Source: Methyloligella sp. GL2
GTDB taxonomy: Bacteria; Pseudomonadota; Alphaproteobacteria; Rhizobiales; Methyloligellaceae
Length of the DNA: 64,000 nt
Reading direction: 5' to 3'
NCBI RefSeq assembly: GCF_013341275.1
Contig: NZ_CP054476.1
Coordinates: 2,530,988-2,594,987, forward strand
Part shown: piece by piece, positions 15,861 to 25,034 of the stretch
Layout: every line of letters begins with the position of its first letter
Numbering within the stretch: position 1 is the first letter of the stretch
Notes under the pieces: generated by a model
Database searches by the model: none
Seen by the model: the letters and a program-made list of their open reading frames with translations, nothing else
What the model was told of the DNA's origin: nothing
Translations under genes and position numbers: made by a program

Positions 15861-16398
15861 TCAATTTCCCTCCGTTAAACCCGCAGCAAAATGCTAACGA
15901 GGCATTAAGCAGGTTTCGTGCCAAGAAATAATAATTCCGCTGAGGAATGTGGGCTAAACGGCGGATTCCTTGAAGGAACGCCTTGGGATATGGGATTTCT
16001 CGCGCGCCGCGGACGCAGCGCTGAAGGCGCCCCGGAGCAGGCATTGCCCCTATGGCGAGCCCCCCTGCCCACGCTGCAACTCTGTGCAAATTAATCGGTT
16101 AATTGCCTAATTAAGATGCATTTGCGCCGGTCGAATTTCGGCTTGTCTTCGCCGCCCCGATCCGGCACGGTCTACCGGAGCGACAGGGGCAACAGCATAA
16201 GAAATGGCGCTGGGCGGACCTCACCTGTTTGCTGCATAAGGCATTCCGCACTTTTCGGGACGCCATCGCGGCAGATGCTGAGGCCAAATGGATTCATTTT
16301 TTCTTTCAAAGCCTTATTCCGCGTCTGCTGACGCCGAAGCTGATGGCTTTCGTCGACATCGTCTCGTGATCCAAAGACGGCAAAGAGTCTTCTAGAAT
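15861..16398. promoter_or_regulatory. Divergent amtB/asnB control region
   Basis: No gene is seen in these 538 bases. Besides the sigma-54 promoter, the region holds two related inverted repeats, ATTCC-N5-GGAAT (15934-15948) and TTCCTT-N-AAGGAA (15966-15978), with centres 31 bases apart, and an AT-rich patch around 16088-16118 with repeated TTAAT elements. The asnB promoter should lie in the right half but I cannot place it. Confidence 0.6.
15908..15923 (-). promoter_or_regulatory. Sigma-54 promoter of amtB
   Basis: The minus strand reads TGGCACGAAACCTGCT. The -24 element TGGCACG is perfect and the -12 element CTGC differs from TTGC at one base, with the correct spacing. It would give a leader of about 35 bases before the ATG at 15860. 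Confidence 0.8.
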
Positions 16399-18327
16399 AT
16401 GTGTGGAATTGCCGGATTTCTGGCCGGAAGCGCCGCCTCGGCCGACGAGCTGTCGACCGGGGTCGAGGCGATGACGGTAGCGCTGAGCCATCGCGGCCCC
16501 GATGCATCGGCCTTTTGGCTGGATCAAGACGCCGGAATGGCGCTGGGGCACCGGCGGCTTTCGATCATCGACCTTTCCGAGACCGGGGCGCAGCCCATGG
16601 TCTCCGAGTGCGGCCGCTACGTGATCAGCTATAACGGCGAGATCTACAATTTCCAGGAGATGCGCGAGACGCTTGAAGCGGCGGGGCATCACTTCCGCGG
16701 CAGTTCCGATACCGAGGTGGTGCTGGCCGCCTGCTCCGAATGGGGCATCGAGAAAGCGGTCTTGCAGCTGATCGGCATGTTCGCCATCGCGCTATGGGAT
16801 CGGCAGGAGAAGCAGCTTTTCCTGATCCGCGACCGGCTCGGCATCAAGCCGGTCTATTGGACCGATACCGGCAAGAGCTTCCTGTTCGCCTCGGAGCTGA
16901 AGGCGCTCAGGGCGCATCCCTCCTTCCGGGTGGAGATCAATCACGGCGCGCTGGCCGGTTTCCTGCGCCGGGGCTATATCGCCGCCCCGCGCACCATCTA
17001 TCGCGGCGTCTACAAGCTGATGCCGGGCGAGATGCTGACCATCGCGCCGAAAGGCGAGCCGAAGGTTTCGCGCTATTGGAGCCTGGCCGGTGTGGTGCGC
17101 GAGGGCGCGGCGAACCCGTTCGAGGGCAGCGAGGCGGACGCGGAAGAAGCGCTGGATGCGCTTTTGCGCGATGCGGTGGGGCGGCGCATGGTGGCCGACG
17201 TGCCGCTCGGCGTGTTCCTCTCCGGCGGCGTCGACAGCTCGCTGGTGACGGCGCTGATGCAGGCGCAGTCCGGGCGCCCGGTGAAGACCTTCTCGATCGG
17301 CTTCGAAGACGACGATTACGACGAGGCGGGCCATGCGCAGGCGGTCGCGGCGCATCTGGGCACCGAGCACACCGAGCATTATGTCGGGCCGCAGGAGGCG
17401 CTCGACGTGGTGCCGCATCTGGCGGAGATGTATGACGAGCCGTTCGCCGATCCCTCGCAAATCCCGACCTATCTGATTTCCAAGCTGGCCCGGCAATCGG
17501 TGAGCGTGGCGCTATCCGGCGATGGCGGGGACGAGCTGTTCGGCGGCTATAACCGCTATCTCGCGGCAGCCCGTTTCGGCCCGCTGCTGTTCAACCAGCC
17601 AGGGGCTTTGCGGGATATCGAATCGGCGATGCTGGGCGCTATTCCGCCGGCGGGCTGGGAGTTTCTGGCCAAGGCGCTGCCGGCGAGCAAGCGCCCGCGG
17701 CAGCTAGGGCAGAAGATGCAGAAGCTTTCCGGCGTGCTGGCCGGCGGGGTGGAAGAGTTCTACCGCAACGTCACCGGCCATTGGGAGGAGCCCTCCACCA
17801 TGGTGATCGGGGCGAGCAGCACCCCCCTTCCTTACGATCCGAAAGAGGCGGAGGAGCTGCTGCCGGACGCGGTGGAGCGCATGCAGTATCTCGACAGCCT
17901 GAGCTATCTGCCGGACGATATTCTGACCAAGGTGGACCGCGCCTCCATGGCGGTGTCGCTGGAGGTCCGGGTACCGCTGATCGACCACCGGGTGGCGGCG
18001 TTCGCCTGGTCGCTGCCCAAGGCCTGGAAGATCAAGCCCGGCCGGTCGAAACGCATCTTGCGCGGCGTGCTGGAACGCTATGTGCCGGCTAAATTGATCG
18101 AGCGTCCGAAAAGCGGCTTCACCGTGCCCATCGACGCCTGGCTGCGCGGGCCGTTGCGCGACTGGGCGGCGAGCCTTCTGGACGAAAGCCGCCTGCGCGG
18201 AGAAGGCTATTTCAAACCGGAGCCGATCCGGCGAAAATGGGAAGAGCATCTCGCCGGCAAGCGCAATTGGCAAAGCGAGCTGTGGGATGTGCTGATGTTC
18301 CAGGCTTGGCTGGAGCGCTGGAAGTAA
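16399..18327 (+). CDS. asnB: Asparagine synthetase B (glutamine-hydrolysing)
   Basis: The 642-residue enzyme makes asparagine from aspartate, glutamine and ATP. It starts MCGIAGFL with nucleophile Cys2, followed by SHRGPD and the glutaminase motif YNGEIYNF. The synthetase domain has the pyrophosphate loop LSGGVDSS at about residue 274 and SGDGGDELFGGY. Such AsnB-like enzymes are also found in polysaccharide clusters, where they amidate sugars or peptides; the next gene is a glycosyltransferase, so that alternative stays open. Divergence from amtB fits a nitrogen assimilation role. The ribosome site is weak. Confidence 0.9.
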   Translation: MCGIAGFLAGSAASADELSTGVEAMTVALSHRGPDASAFWLDQDAGMALGHRRLSIIDLSETGAQPMVSECGRYVISYNGEIYNFQEMRETLEAAGHHFRGSSDTEVVLAACSEWGIEKAVLQLIGMFAIALWDRQEKQLFLIRDRLGIKPVYWTDTGKSFLFASELKALRAHPSFRVEINHGALAGFLRRGYIAAPRTIYRGVYKLMPGEMLTIAPKGEPKVSRYWSLAGVVREGAANPFEGSEADAEEALDALLRDAVGRRMVADVPLGVFLSGGVDSSLVTALMQAQSGRPVKTFSIGFEDDDYDEAGHAQAVAAHLGTEHTEHYVGPQEALDVVPHLAEMYDEPFADPSQIPTYLISKLARQSVSVALSGDGGDELFGGYNRYLAAARFGPLLFNQPGALRDIESAMLGAIPPAGWEFLAKALPASKRPRQLGQKMQKLSGVLAGGVEEFYRNVTGHWEEPSTMVIGASSTPLPYDPKEAEELLPDAVERMQYLDSLSYLPDDILTKVDRASMAVSLEVRVPLIDHRVAAFAWSLPKAWKIKPGRSKRILRGVLERYVPAKLIERPKSGFTVPIDAWLRGPLRDWAASLLDESRLRGEGYFKPEPIRRKWEEHLAGKRNWQSELWDVLMFQAWLERWK

Positions 18328-18355
18328 CGGCAGATCGAAGCCCGGACCAAAGCCG

Positions 18356-19264
18356 ATGACGGCTGATACAGCGCCTCTCACGCTTTCCATCGTCATCCCC
18401 AGCTATGCGCGCCCGGACCAGATGGCGCTGGCGATCCGCTCCGCCGCAAAGCAGCCGCTGGACAATATCGAAATTATCGTCGTGGCGTGGGATGACGCGT
18501 CCCTGCCGGAGGATCTTGCCGGTCTGCCCAATCTGCACGTGCTGCCGCCGAAGCCGGGCGAGAGCCTTGTTGCGGCGCGCAATCGCGGCATGGCGGCAGC
18601 GAAGGGCGCCTGGCTGATCGTTTTCGACGAGGGAGATGTGCTGCTTCCGGGCAGCTTGCTGCGGCGCATCCGCTATGCGGAGGAATGGCTGCGGGTGCAG
18701 GACGGTCTCATCCTGCCGGTCTTCGTCTGCGGTTTCGTGCCTCTCTACGGGGGGCGCTGGCCCGGGCTGGTGCGGCGGCCGCGCGGGGCGCACGGCATCG
18801 AAGGCTTCGCCGGCAAGGGCGAGGTCGCGCCGGGGGCGGCGCTGCTTTTCCCCCGCGCCTTTCTCTCCAAGGTGGGACGGCTGGACGACACGCTGGATGG
18901 GCTAGCGCGGTACGACTGGTTCTTGAAGGCGGCGCTGCAAGGGGCCGATCTGATCGCCGATCCGAGCATCGGCGTCGTGCGCCTCCCCTCGCGGAACGCG
19001 GACGGCGGCTATGACACGGCGGCGGAGATTTTACGCAAGCGCTGGGCCGGGCTGCCGCAGGGTGCGCGGGCACGGCTTCTGGCGCAGCTCGATCTGGCGC
19101 TGGCGCGGCATGGACGCGGAGCCGCCCGCGCAAAACATCTAGCGCGCTCCTTCCGGCATCTGCCGCGGGCGCGGCTCGCGACCGGCTCCGGATTGCGGCT
19201 CAGCTTCCCCTCCAAGAAGCTCGCCGCCTCGCTCGCCAAGTTTTTGGAATCAAGCGGTTTTTGA
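18356..19264 (+). CDS. Family 2 glycosyltransferase
   Basis: The 302-residue protein has an N-terminal GT-A fold: LSIVIPSYARPDQMALAIRS, then ARNRGMAAAKGAWLIVFDEGD, where DEGD takes the place of the usual DXD metal-binding motif. No membrane helix is seen, so it is cytoplasmic or peripheral. The C-terminal 80 residues are rich in Ala, Arg and Leu and probably helical. It starts 28 bases after asnB and is likely co-transcribed. The sugar donor and acceptor cannot be told; a cell-surface glycan is probable. Confidence 0.82.
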   Translation: MTADTAPLTLSIVIPSYARPDQMALAIRSAAKQPLDNIEIIVVAWDDASLPEDLAGLPNLHVLPPKPGESLVAARNRGMAAAKGAWLIVFDEGDVLLPGSLLRRIRYAEEWLRVQDGLILPVFVCGFVPLYGGRWPGLVRRPRGAHGIEGFAGKGEVAPGAALLFPRAFLSKVGRLDDTLDGLARYDWFLKAALQGADLIADPSIGVVRLPSRNADGGYDTAAEILRKRWAGLPQGARARLLAQLDLALARHGRGAARAKHLARSFRHLPRARLATGSGLRLSFPSKKLAASLAKFLESSGF

Positions 19265-19355
19265 ATCGCGCCGGCAGACGGCAAAGGGGAACCGAAACGC
19301 CGCCTGCGGCGATGTGATACTGTCGGACGCTTCCGTCGCTTGGGATACTCGCCTC

Positions 19356-20018
19356 ATGCTTTTGCGATCGCGACCGCTGGCGCGCACCCTGCCCGCGCTG
19401 GTTTTTCTGGGCTTGGCTCTTACCGGCTGCAATTCCGAGGAGAGCTGGCACGAGACCGATGTCACCGGCAGCCTGCCGCCGCTGCAGTTCACTATGACCG
19501 AGGCCTCCGACGGCAAGACGGTCACGGCGCAAGATTTCGCCGGCACGGTCGATCTGATCTATTTCGGTTACACCCATTGTCCGGATGTCTGCCCAATGAC
19601 TTTGGCCAATCTCGGCCGGGTGCTCGATGGGCTGGGCGATGAGGCGAAGCACGCCCGCGTGCTGTTCGTCACGGTCGATCCGGAACGCGATACGCTCTCC
19701 CTCCTCAAACAATATACCGCCAGCTTCGGCCCCGAAGTGGTGGGCCTGCGCGGCACGCCGGATCAGATCGCGGCTTTGGCAAAGCGCTACCGCGTGGCTT
19801 ATTCGGTCACCCCGGCGAAGGGCGACCAGCCCGCCGAGGTGAGCCATAGCTCGGCGATCTACGCGTTCGACGAGAGCGGCGATGCGCGGCTTCTGCTGAC
19901 CTCGATGGCGACGGCCAAGCCGGATGTCGAAGGCGCTGTGGCCGATCTCAAGACGCTGATCGGCGAGGCCGGCAACAAAGCGCCGGATCTGCTGCAAGAG
20001 CTGTGGCAGATGGTCTAG
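19356..20018 (+). CDS. SCO1/SenC-type copper chaperone lipoprotein
   Basis: I start at ATG 19356 (220 residues). The signal ends in the lipobox LALTGC with Cys25, so it is a membrane-anchored periplasmic protein. The thioredoxin-like domain has the copper motif CPDVCP (Cys75, Cys79) and a distal histidine in EVSHSSAIYAF, the three ligands of SCO proteins. SCO proteins deliver copper to, or reduce, the CuA site of cytochrome oxidase. It is convergent with a CtaG-like gene; the two stop codons overlap in a CTAG palindrome. Confidence 0.93.
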   Translation: MLLRSRPLARTLPALVFLGLALTGCNSEESWHETDVTGSLPPLQFTMTEASDGKTVTAQDFAGTVDLIYFGYTHCPDVCPMTLANLGRVLDGLGDEAKHARVLFVTVDPERDTLSLLKQYTASFGPEVVGLRGTPDQIAALAKRYRVAYSVTPAKGDQPAEVSHSSAIYAFDESGDARLLLTSMATAKPDVEGAVADLKTLIGEAGNKAPDLLQELWQMV

Positions 20019-20869
20019 CGGCCGGTCCAGTCGCCCGCCGAAATGCCGCCTTCGTGGCTTGGCCCGCTCAGCCTTTCTTCCCGCTCTTCCTGCAGACGCA
20101 GGGCGTTGATCACCAAGAGGAAGGCGATCACGCTCATCATCGCCGGCGGGACCCAGGCATTGAGCCCGCCGAATTGCTGGTCGTCGATGGCGCCGATCGA
20201 AGCGAAGATACGGCCGCACCAATCGTAATAGGGATAGATGTCACGGTCGGAGAAGGCGATCAGCGCGCCGATCAGGATCTGCGGCGGCATCACCACGAAG
20301 GCCATCAGCGCCCGCCCACCGAAGGAGACCCGCGCCGGTGGCTGGGAGCGCATATCCAGCACCACGGTCCAGAACAGGAGACCGTCGACCACCATGGACC
20401 AGTTCATCACCCGGTAGAGGGTGGGATCGATCATGGCGCGAAAATGCACCGCCGGGATCAGCCACAACCCGACCAGCCCGACGAAGAGAATGGAGCCGAT
20501 GGCCGGCTGCTGCAGCACCAGAAGCGGGTAATGCCAAAACCGCCAATCGACGATGCGGCGGACGAGGCCGGGCATGCCCCGGTAGAGCGCCGCGCCGGGC
20601 CAGGCCAGCGCAATCAGAAACGGCCCCAAATGGTGCATGGCGACATGCTGGATGCGGTTCAGGAAGAACATATGCAGCGCGAGATATTCGTACTGCGTCT
20701 GCAGAACCGCATAGATGGCGAGGACGCCCGCCACATAGAGCGCGCTGCGCCAAAGCGGCGGCCGCTCCTCCGGCGCCATGCGGAAGACGCCGCGCCAATA
20801 CCACCAAAGCCCGAGCGAAGCGGTGAGGAACCAGGCCCAGGAAAATTCCCACGGACCCCAAATCGGCAT
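20015..20869 (-). CDS. CtaG-like cytochrome c oxidase assembly membrane protein (Caa3_CtaG family)
   Basis: The 284-residue membrane protein has about seven helices and the family pattern with histidines in LHMFFLNRIQHVAMHHLGP and prolines in ALAWPGAAL. Members help load copper into the CuB site of oxidases in organisms such as Bacillus and many proteobacteria. ATG 20869 is the first standard start, but the same frame is open to 21122 and its last part codes for another hydrophobic helix (GVYALILTLGLLLWWI) with no ATG, GTG or TTG before it. The true start may be a rare codon upstream, or the extension may be non-coding. The convergent SCO1 gene supports a joint role in oxidase assembly. Confidence 0.82.
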   Translation of the reverse strand: MPIWGPWEFSWAWFLTASLGLWWYWRGVFRMAPEERPPLWRSALYVAGVLAIYAVLQTQYEYLALHMFFLNRIQHVAMHHLGPFLIALAWPGAALYRGMPGLVRRIVDWRFWHYPLLVLQQPAIGSILFVGLVGLWLIPAVHFRAMIDPTLYRVMNWSMVVDGLLFWTVVLDMRSQPPARVSFGGRALMAFVVMPPQILIGALIAFSDRDIYPYYDWCGRIFASIGAIDDQQFGGLNAWVPPAMMSVIAFLLVINALRLQEEREERLSGPSHEGGISAGDWTGR

Positions 20870-21129
20870 GGCGGTGGCATGATCGGCGCTGATCCACCAG
20901 AGCAGCAGACCTAGGGTTAGAATCAGGGCGTAGACGCCCCATTCGGTGAGGCCTTCAGTCTCCTGCCGGCCGGCTTCGGCTGTCGGTGCGGAAAAGATCG
21001 GTCCACCTCCGGGCCCGATATCGCACCGGACCGCAGAAATTGCGCGAAAGCTCTTGGAATTGCGGCCAACTTGCGAGTTCCCGCCTGCCCGCGCAAGAGG
21101 GGCAATGCCGCAGGCTTTTACCTCTTAGC

Positions 21130-22500
21130 TTAGCCTTGCGCCGGGCCGACCCAGACCTGTTGGGCGTTGACGAAGGCGAGAATGCCGTGGGGCCCGAGCT
21201 CGCGTCCGTAGCCGGAGCGTTTGATGCCGCCGCTGGGAAGCCGCGGATCGGTCTTGACGATGCCGTTCACCGCCACCTGCCCCGCCTCGATCTTGGAGGC
21301 CAGCTTTTCGCCCCGCTCCGGCGTCGACCAGACGCTGGCGGCGAGCCCGTATTCGGTATCGTTGGCAAGACGCAAGGCGTCGTCCTCGTCGGTGGCCCGG
21401 ATCATCGCCGCGACGGGACCGAAGGTCTCCTCCACGAAGGCGCACATGCCGGGTTTCACATCGGCCAGCAGCGTGGCGGGGTAGAAATAGCCCGGTCCTA
21501 TGGGAAGCTCGCCCCCCAGCACGCAGCGCGCGCCGCCGGCGATGGATGCGATCACCTGACGGTGCAGCTCGTTGCGAAGATCGTCGCGGGCGATGGGGCC
21601 GATATCGGTCTCTTCAAGCGCCGGATCGCCGAGCTTTAGAGCGGCAAGCTCGGCCCGCATGCGCTCGACCATCTCGTCATAGACCGGCGCCTCGACGATG
21701 ATGCGCTTGGCGGCGATGCAGGACTGGCCGGCATTGATGATGCGCGAGAGGCGAAGCACGGCGGCGGCTTTCTCCAGATCGGCATCGGCCAGAACGATGG
21801 ATGGATCGGAGCCGCCAAGCTCCAGCACTGCCGGCTTGATCTCCGAGGCGGCAATGGACGCAACGGCCGAGCCGCCGCGGGTGGAACCGGTGAAAGAGAC
21901 GGCGCGGATACGGGAATCGCGGATCACCGGCTCGACCGACGGGGTCTCCAGCAGCAGCGCCTGGAACAGGCCTTCCGGCGCGCCGGAGGCCTTGAACACC
22001 GCTTCGATGGCCGCGGCGCAGCCGGGCACGTGGGGGTCGTGCTTCATCAGGCAGGTATTGCCTGCCATCAGCGCCGGGGCACAAAAGCGGAAGGCGAGCC
22101 AGAACGGCGCGTTCCACGGCAGAATGCCGAGCACCGGACCCAAGGGCAGATGCTGCACATAGCTGCGCGCAGCGTCGGATGCGAGGAATTGCGGGGCGAG
22201 ATAGCCTTCCGCATGCTCGGCGTAATGCTCGGCGCACCAGGCGGATTTCTCCACCTCGCCGCGCGCCTCGCGCTTCGGCTTTCCCATCTCCTCGGTCATC
22301 ACCGCGCCCAGCGGATCGGCCGCATCGCGCATATGACTGGCCACCGCGCGGAGCAGATCGGCGCGCTCGGCGAAGCTGGTTTCCCGCCATGATTTGAAAG
22401 CCTTGGCGGCGGCGGCGAGCTTTTTCTCGACGACTTCCGGGGAGTCAGGGGTGACCTGCCGGACCACCTTGCCAGTGGCCGGATTTGTCGCTGTCAGCAT
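21130..22500 (-). CDS. doeC: Semialdehyde dehydrogenase, DoeC-type (aspartate-semialdehyde to aspartate)
   Basis: This 456-residue NAD(P)-dependent aldehyde dehydrogenase has the catalytic Cys261 in NAGQSC, general base Glu227 in LELGGSDPSI, and the cofactor region PWNAPFW with SFTGSTRGG. By sequence alone it is close to succinate-semialdehyde dehydrogenases. As the last gene of a doeB-doeD-doeA-doeC cluster it should oxidise the aspartate semialdehyde made by DoeD to aspartate. It lies 31 bases after doeA. Confidence 0.82.
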   Translation of the reverse strand: MLTATNPATGKVVRQVTPDSPEVVEKKLAAAAKAFKSWRETSFAERADLLRAVASHMRDAADPLGAVMTEEMGKPKREARGEVEKSAWCAEHYAEHAEGYLAPQFLASDAARSYVQHLPLGPVLGILPWNAPFWLAFRFCAPALMAGNTCLMKHDPHVPGCAAAIEAVFKASGAPEGLFQALLLETPSVEPVIRDSRIRAVSFTGSTRGGSAVASIAASEIKPAVLELGGSDPSIVLADADLEKAAAVLRLSRIINAGQSCIAAKRIIVEAPVYDEMVERMRAELAALKLGDPALEETDIGPIARDDLRNELHRQVIASIAGGARCVLGGELPIGPGYFYPATLLADVKPGMCAFVEETFGPVAAMIRATDEDDALRLANDTEYGLAASVWSTPERGEKLASKIEAGQVAVNGIVKTDPRLPSGGIKRSGYGRELGPHGILAFVNAQQVWVGPAQG

Positions 22501-22531
22501 GACACCGATCTCCTTGCGAACTTACCTAGGG

Positions 22532-23764
22532 TTACTCGGCGGCGACGTCGCGATTGGAGGCAAGCGTCAGCTTGGTTTCCTCCTCCGCCGCTGCCGAAGG
22601 CTTGGATACGATCTCCCGCGCCAGGGTGAAGAAGGACTCGCAGCCATCGGCCGTCACATGGATGGTGTCGGAGATGCCCATGGTCTTGTTGCCGTCGACG
22701 CCCCAGATCCAGGGGATCAGATGGAAGGTCATGCCTTCCTTCAGCGTCGTGGAATCGCCCTGCATCAGGCTGAGGATATAGCCCTCGTCCCAGCTCGGCG
22801 GAAAGGCGATGCCGATGGAATAGCCGGAGCGGGTGATCAAGGTGCCGCCGTGATCGCCATGGCAGATGATGTCGCGGACGATATTGTCGGCATCGGAGAC
22901 GGTCAGGCCGGGACGGATCGCCTTCTCCACCTCCTTCAGCGCTTCCAGCATGTGCCACTCGGCGCTCTTCACCGACGGGGTGAGCTCGCCGAGCACCACG
23001 GTGCGCATCAAGGCGGCGTGGTAGCGGCGATAGCAGCCGCCGACCTCCATGAAGACATGCTCGCCCGGCTGCACCACGCGGCCTTCCCAGGTGGCATGGC
23101 CGATCATCGAGCGCGGGCCGGAGGTGACGTAAGGCATCACCGCGGGCGGCTCGCCGCCGGCGCGGAACATCGCCTCGGAGATGGCGGCGCCGATCTCGTT
23201 CTCGGTGACGCCGGGAACGCAGGCCTCGATCCCGGCGCGCATGCCGGCCTCGGCGGCGATGGCCGCCTTCTTCATGATCGCGATCTCGGCCGGCGATTTC
23301 TGGATGCGGCCTTCCTCGACGATGCCGAAACAGTCGAGCAGCTTGCCGTCGGTGAAGGCGCTGCGCACGCGGTCCTGCTGATAGGCCGGAAAGAAGTAGC
23401 TGTTCCGCTCATAGCCGACGGTGGCGTAAGCGAGGCCGGCACTCTTCAGGCTCTCCACCAGGCTTTGGATGGCGTCGCCGTTATCGGCATAGGGCCGGGT
23501 CTTGGTCACCCAGGTGCGGGCATAGACGTTGGACTCCTCCATCTGGCGGGTGACCATGTAGCACTCGCCCTCCAGCGGCACGACGAGGGCCTGGAAGAAG
23601 GAGTAGCCGGTGGTCTGGTAATCCGTGAGATACATGATGTTCTCCGGATCGGTGATGATCACCGCATCGAGTAGCCGCTCCTCCATGCGCCCGCGAAGAT
23701 CGTTCAGCCGACGGCGATACTCCTCAGCGGGAAATGTCATGTCGTCACGGTTTCTCATGCTCAT
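22532..23764 (-). CDS. doeA: Ectoine hydrolase DoeA (M24 peptidase family)
   Basis: The 410-residue protein has the creatinase/aminopeptidase P fold: an N-terminal domain (ITDPENIMYLTDYQTTGYSF) and a pita-bread domain with the region GGEPPAVMPYVTSGPRSMIGH, HVFMEVGGCYRRYHAAL and GYSIGIAFPPSWDEGY. DoeA opens the ring of ectoine to N-acetyl-diaminobutyrate. Xaa-Pro peptidases share the fold, but the metal ligands are altered (for example, VGGCYRRYH in place of a D-x-G-x-x-x-x-G-Y-x-x-D site), as in DoeA. Its start overlaps the doeD stop in ATGA. The gene order doeBDAC is the one reported for methylotrophic bacteria. Confidence 0.88.
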   Translation of the reverse strand: MSMRNRDDMTFPAEEYRRRLNDLRGRMEERLLDAVIITDPENIMYLTDYQTTGYSFFQALVVPLEGECYMVTRQMEESNVYARTWVTKTRPYADNGDAIQSLVESLKSAGLAYATVGYERNSYFFPAYQQDRVRSAFTDGKLLDCFGIVEEGRIQKSPAEIAIMKKAAIAAEAGMRAGIEACVPGVTENEIGAAISEAMFRAGGEPPAVMPYVTSGPRSMIGHATWEGRVVQPGEHVFMEVGGCYRRYHAALMRTVVLGELTPSVKSAEWHMLEALKEVEKAIRPGLTVSDADNIVRDIICHGDHGGTLITRSGYSIGIAFPPSWDEGYILSLMQGDSTTLKEGMTFHLIPWIWGVDGNKTMGISDTIHVTADGCESFFTLAREIVSKPSAAAEEETKLTLASNRDVAAE

Positions 23765-24999
23765 GCTGCCTCCGCGAGGGATTGGGTGGACGCTTCGAGG
23801 ATATCGAGTCCCTCATCGAGATCCTCATCCGGAATGGTCAGCGGCGGGATCAGCTTCAGCACCCGGCCGGCCGGGCCGCAACCGCCAATCAAAAGTCCGC
23901 TCTCGAAACAGCGGGCGACGATCTGCTTGGCGATCTCACCATCCTGTGTATCGATCGCCTGCATCATGCCCCTGCCCCGCACCTCAAACCCGCGGCCGGA
24001 ATGGCTTGCGGCGATGGCATTCAGCCGTTCGGCGATATGGGCGCCCTTGCGCTTCACCTCGTCCATGAAGCTGTCATCCTCGAAATAGCGCAAGGCCTCG
24101 CGGCCGGCGACGAAGGAGATGCCCTGGCCGCGGAAGGTGCCGGTATGCTCGCCGGGGGACCAATGCTTGTCGTGCTCGGGCTTGACCATGTTCATGGCGA
24201 TCGGCGTGCCGAGCCCGCCAAGCCCCTTGGCAAGGCAGATGATGTCGGGATCGAGATCCATACCGTCGAAGCTGAAATAGGAGCCGGTGCGGCCGTAGCT
24301 GGCCTGGATATCGTCGACGATGAACAGCGCGCCGCGACTCTGCGCGAAGGCTTGCAGCTCGCGCAGCCATTCGGCGCTCGCCACATTCACCCCGCCCTCG
24401 GCCTGGATGGTCTCCACCAGCACGGCGGCGGGCGGCTCGTAGCCGGAGGAGGCATCGGCGTACGCGGCCGAGACCTCCTGCAGGGAGCGATTGAAGGGCA
24501 GCCGCTGCACATTATCGAGGGAGACGCCGGCGGCATTGCGGAAGTAGGAATTCGCGGTGCAGGCGAGGGAGCCCAAGGTCATGCCGTGGAAACCATGGGT
24601 GAAGGCGATCACGGTGCTGCGCCCCGTGACGCGGCGGGCCAGCTTCAAGGCCGCCTCCACCGCATTGGTGCCGGTGGGGCCGGTGAATTGCAGCTTATAT
24701 CTCATGCCGCGGGGCTTCATGATCGAATCGATGAAGGCCTGCATGAAATCGCGCTTCACCGTGGTCGACATGTCGAGGCTGTGCACCAGCCCGTCCTTCT
24801 CCAGGAAGTCGATAACGGCGCGCTTGATGCGCTCGTTGTTGTGGCCGAAATTCAGGACGCCGGCGCCGGCGAAGAAATCGATATAGGAGCGGCCGCCCTC
24901 ATCGGTCTGGCGTGCATTCGATGCCGACTTGAACACCGTCGGGTAGATACGGCTATAGCCGCGTACGTCGGATTCCCATTCATCGAACACATCCGTCAT
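23761..24999 (-). CDS. doeD: Diaminobutyrate-2-oxoglutarate transaminase, DoeD role (EctB-like)
   Basis: The 412-residue class III PLP aminotransferase looks very like EctB: EVRGYSRIYPTVF near the start, FFAGAGVLNFGHNN, FTGPTGTNAVEAALKLAR and the PLP lysine in ICLAKGLGGLG. EctB works in ectoine synthesis, but no ectA or ectC is present, and the gene lies between doeB and doeA with a four-base overlap to doeA. It most likely runs the transamination of 2,4-diaminobutyrate to aspartate semialdehyde in breakdown. An amphibolic role serving both routes is possible if ect genes lie elsewhere. Confidence 0.85.
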   Translation of the reverse strand: MTDVFDEWESDVRGYSRIYPTVFKSASNARQTDEGGRSYIDFFAGAGVLNFGHNNERIKRAVIDFLEKDGLVHSLDMSTTVKRDFMQAFIDSIMKPRGMRYKLQFTGPTGTNAVEAALKLARRVTGRSTVIAFTHGFHGMTLGSLACTANSYFRNAAGVSLDNVQRLPFNRSLQEVSAAYADASSGYEPPAAVLVETIQAEGGVNVASAEWLRELQAFAQSRGALFIVDDIQASYGRTGSYFSFDGMDLDPDIICLAKGLGGLGTPIAMNMVKPEHDKHWSPGEHTGTFRGQGISFVAGREALRYFEDDSFMDEVKRKGAHIAERLNAIAASHSGRGFEVRGRGMMQAIDTQDGEIAKQIVARCFESGLLIGGCGPAGRVLKLIPPLTIPDEDLDEGLDILEASTQSLAEAA

Positions 25000-25034
25000 C
25001 TATTTCTCCTACTAGGCAGTCTCTTCCATAAAAC

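Noticed and set aside
16075..16088. TGCA-N6-TGCA as an NtrC site for amtB
   Set aside because: The half-sites are spaced for 14 bases, not the 17 of NtrC sites, and the site lies far from the sigma-54 promoter.
20241..20942. Alternative minus-strand frame starting at ATG 20942 over the CtaG-like gene
   Set aside because: Its translation is Arg/Ala-rich without membrane helices, while the other frame encodes a clear CtaG-like protein.
23761..24999. Ectoine biosynthesis gene ectB as part of an ectABC operon
   Set aside because: No ectA or ectC lies in the window, and the gene overlaps doeA within a breakdown operon.
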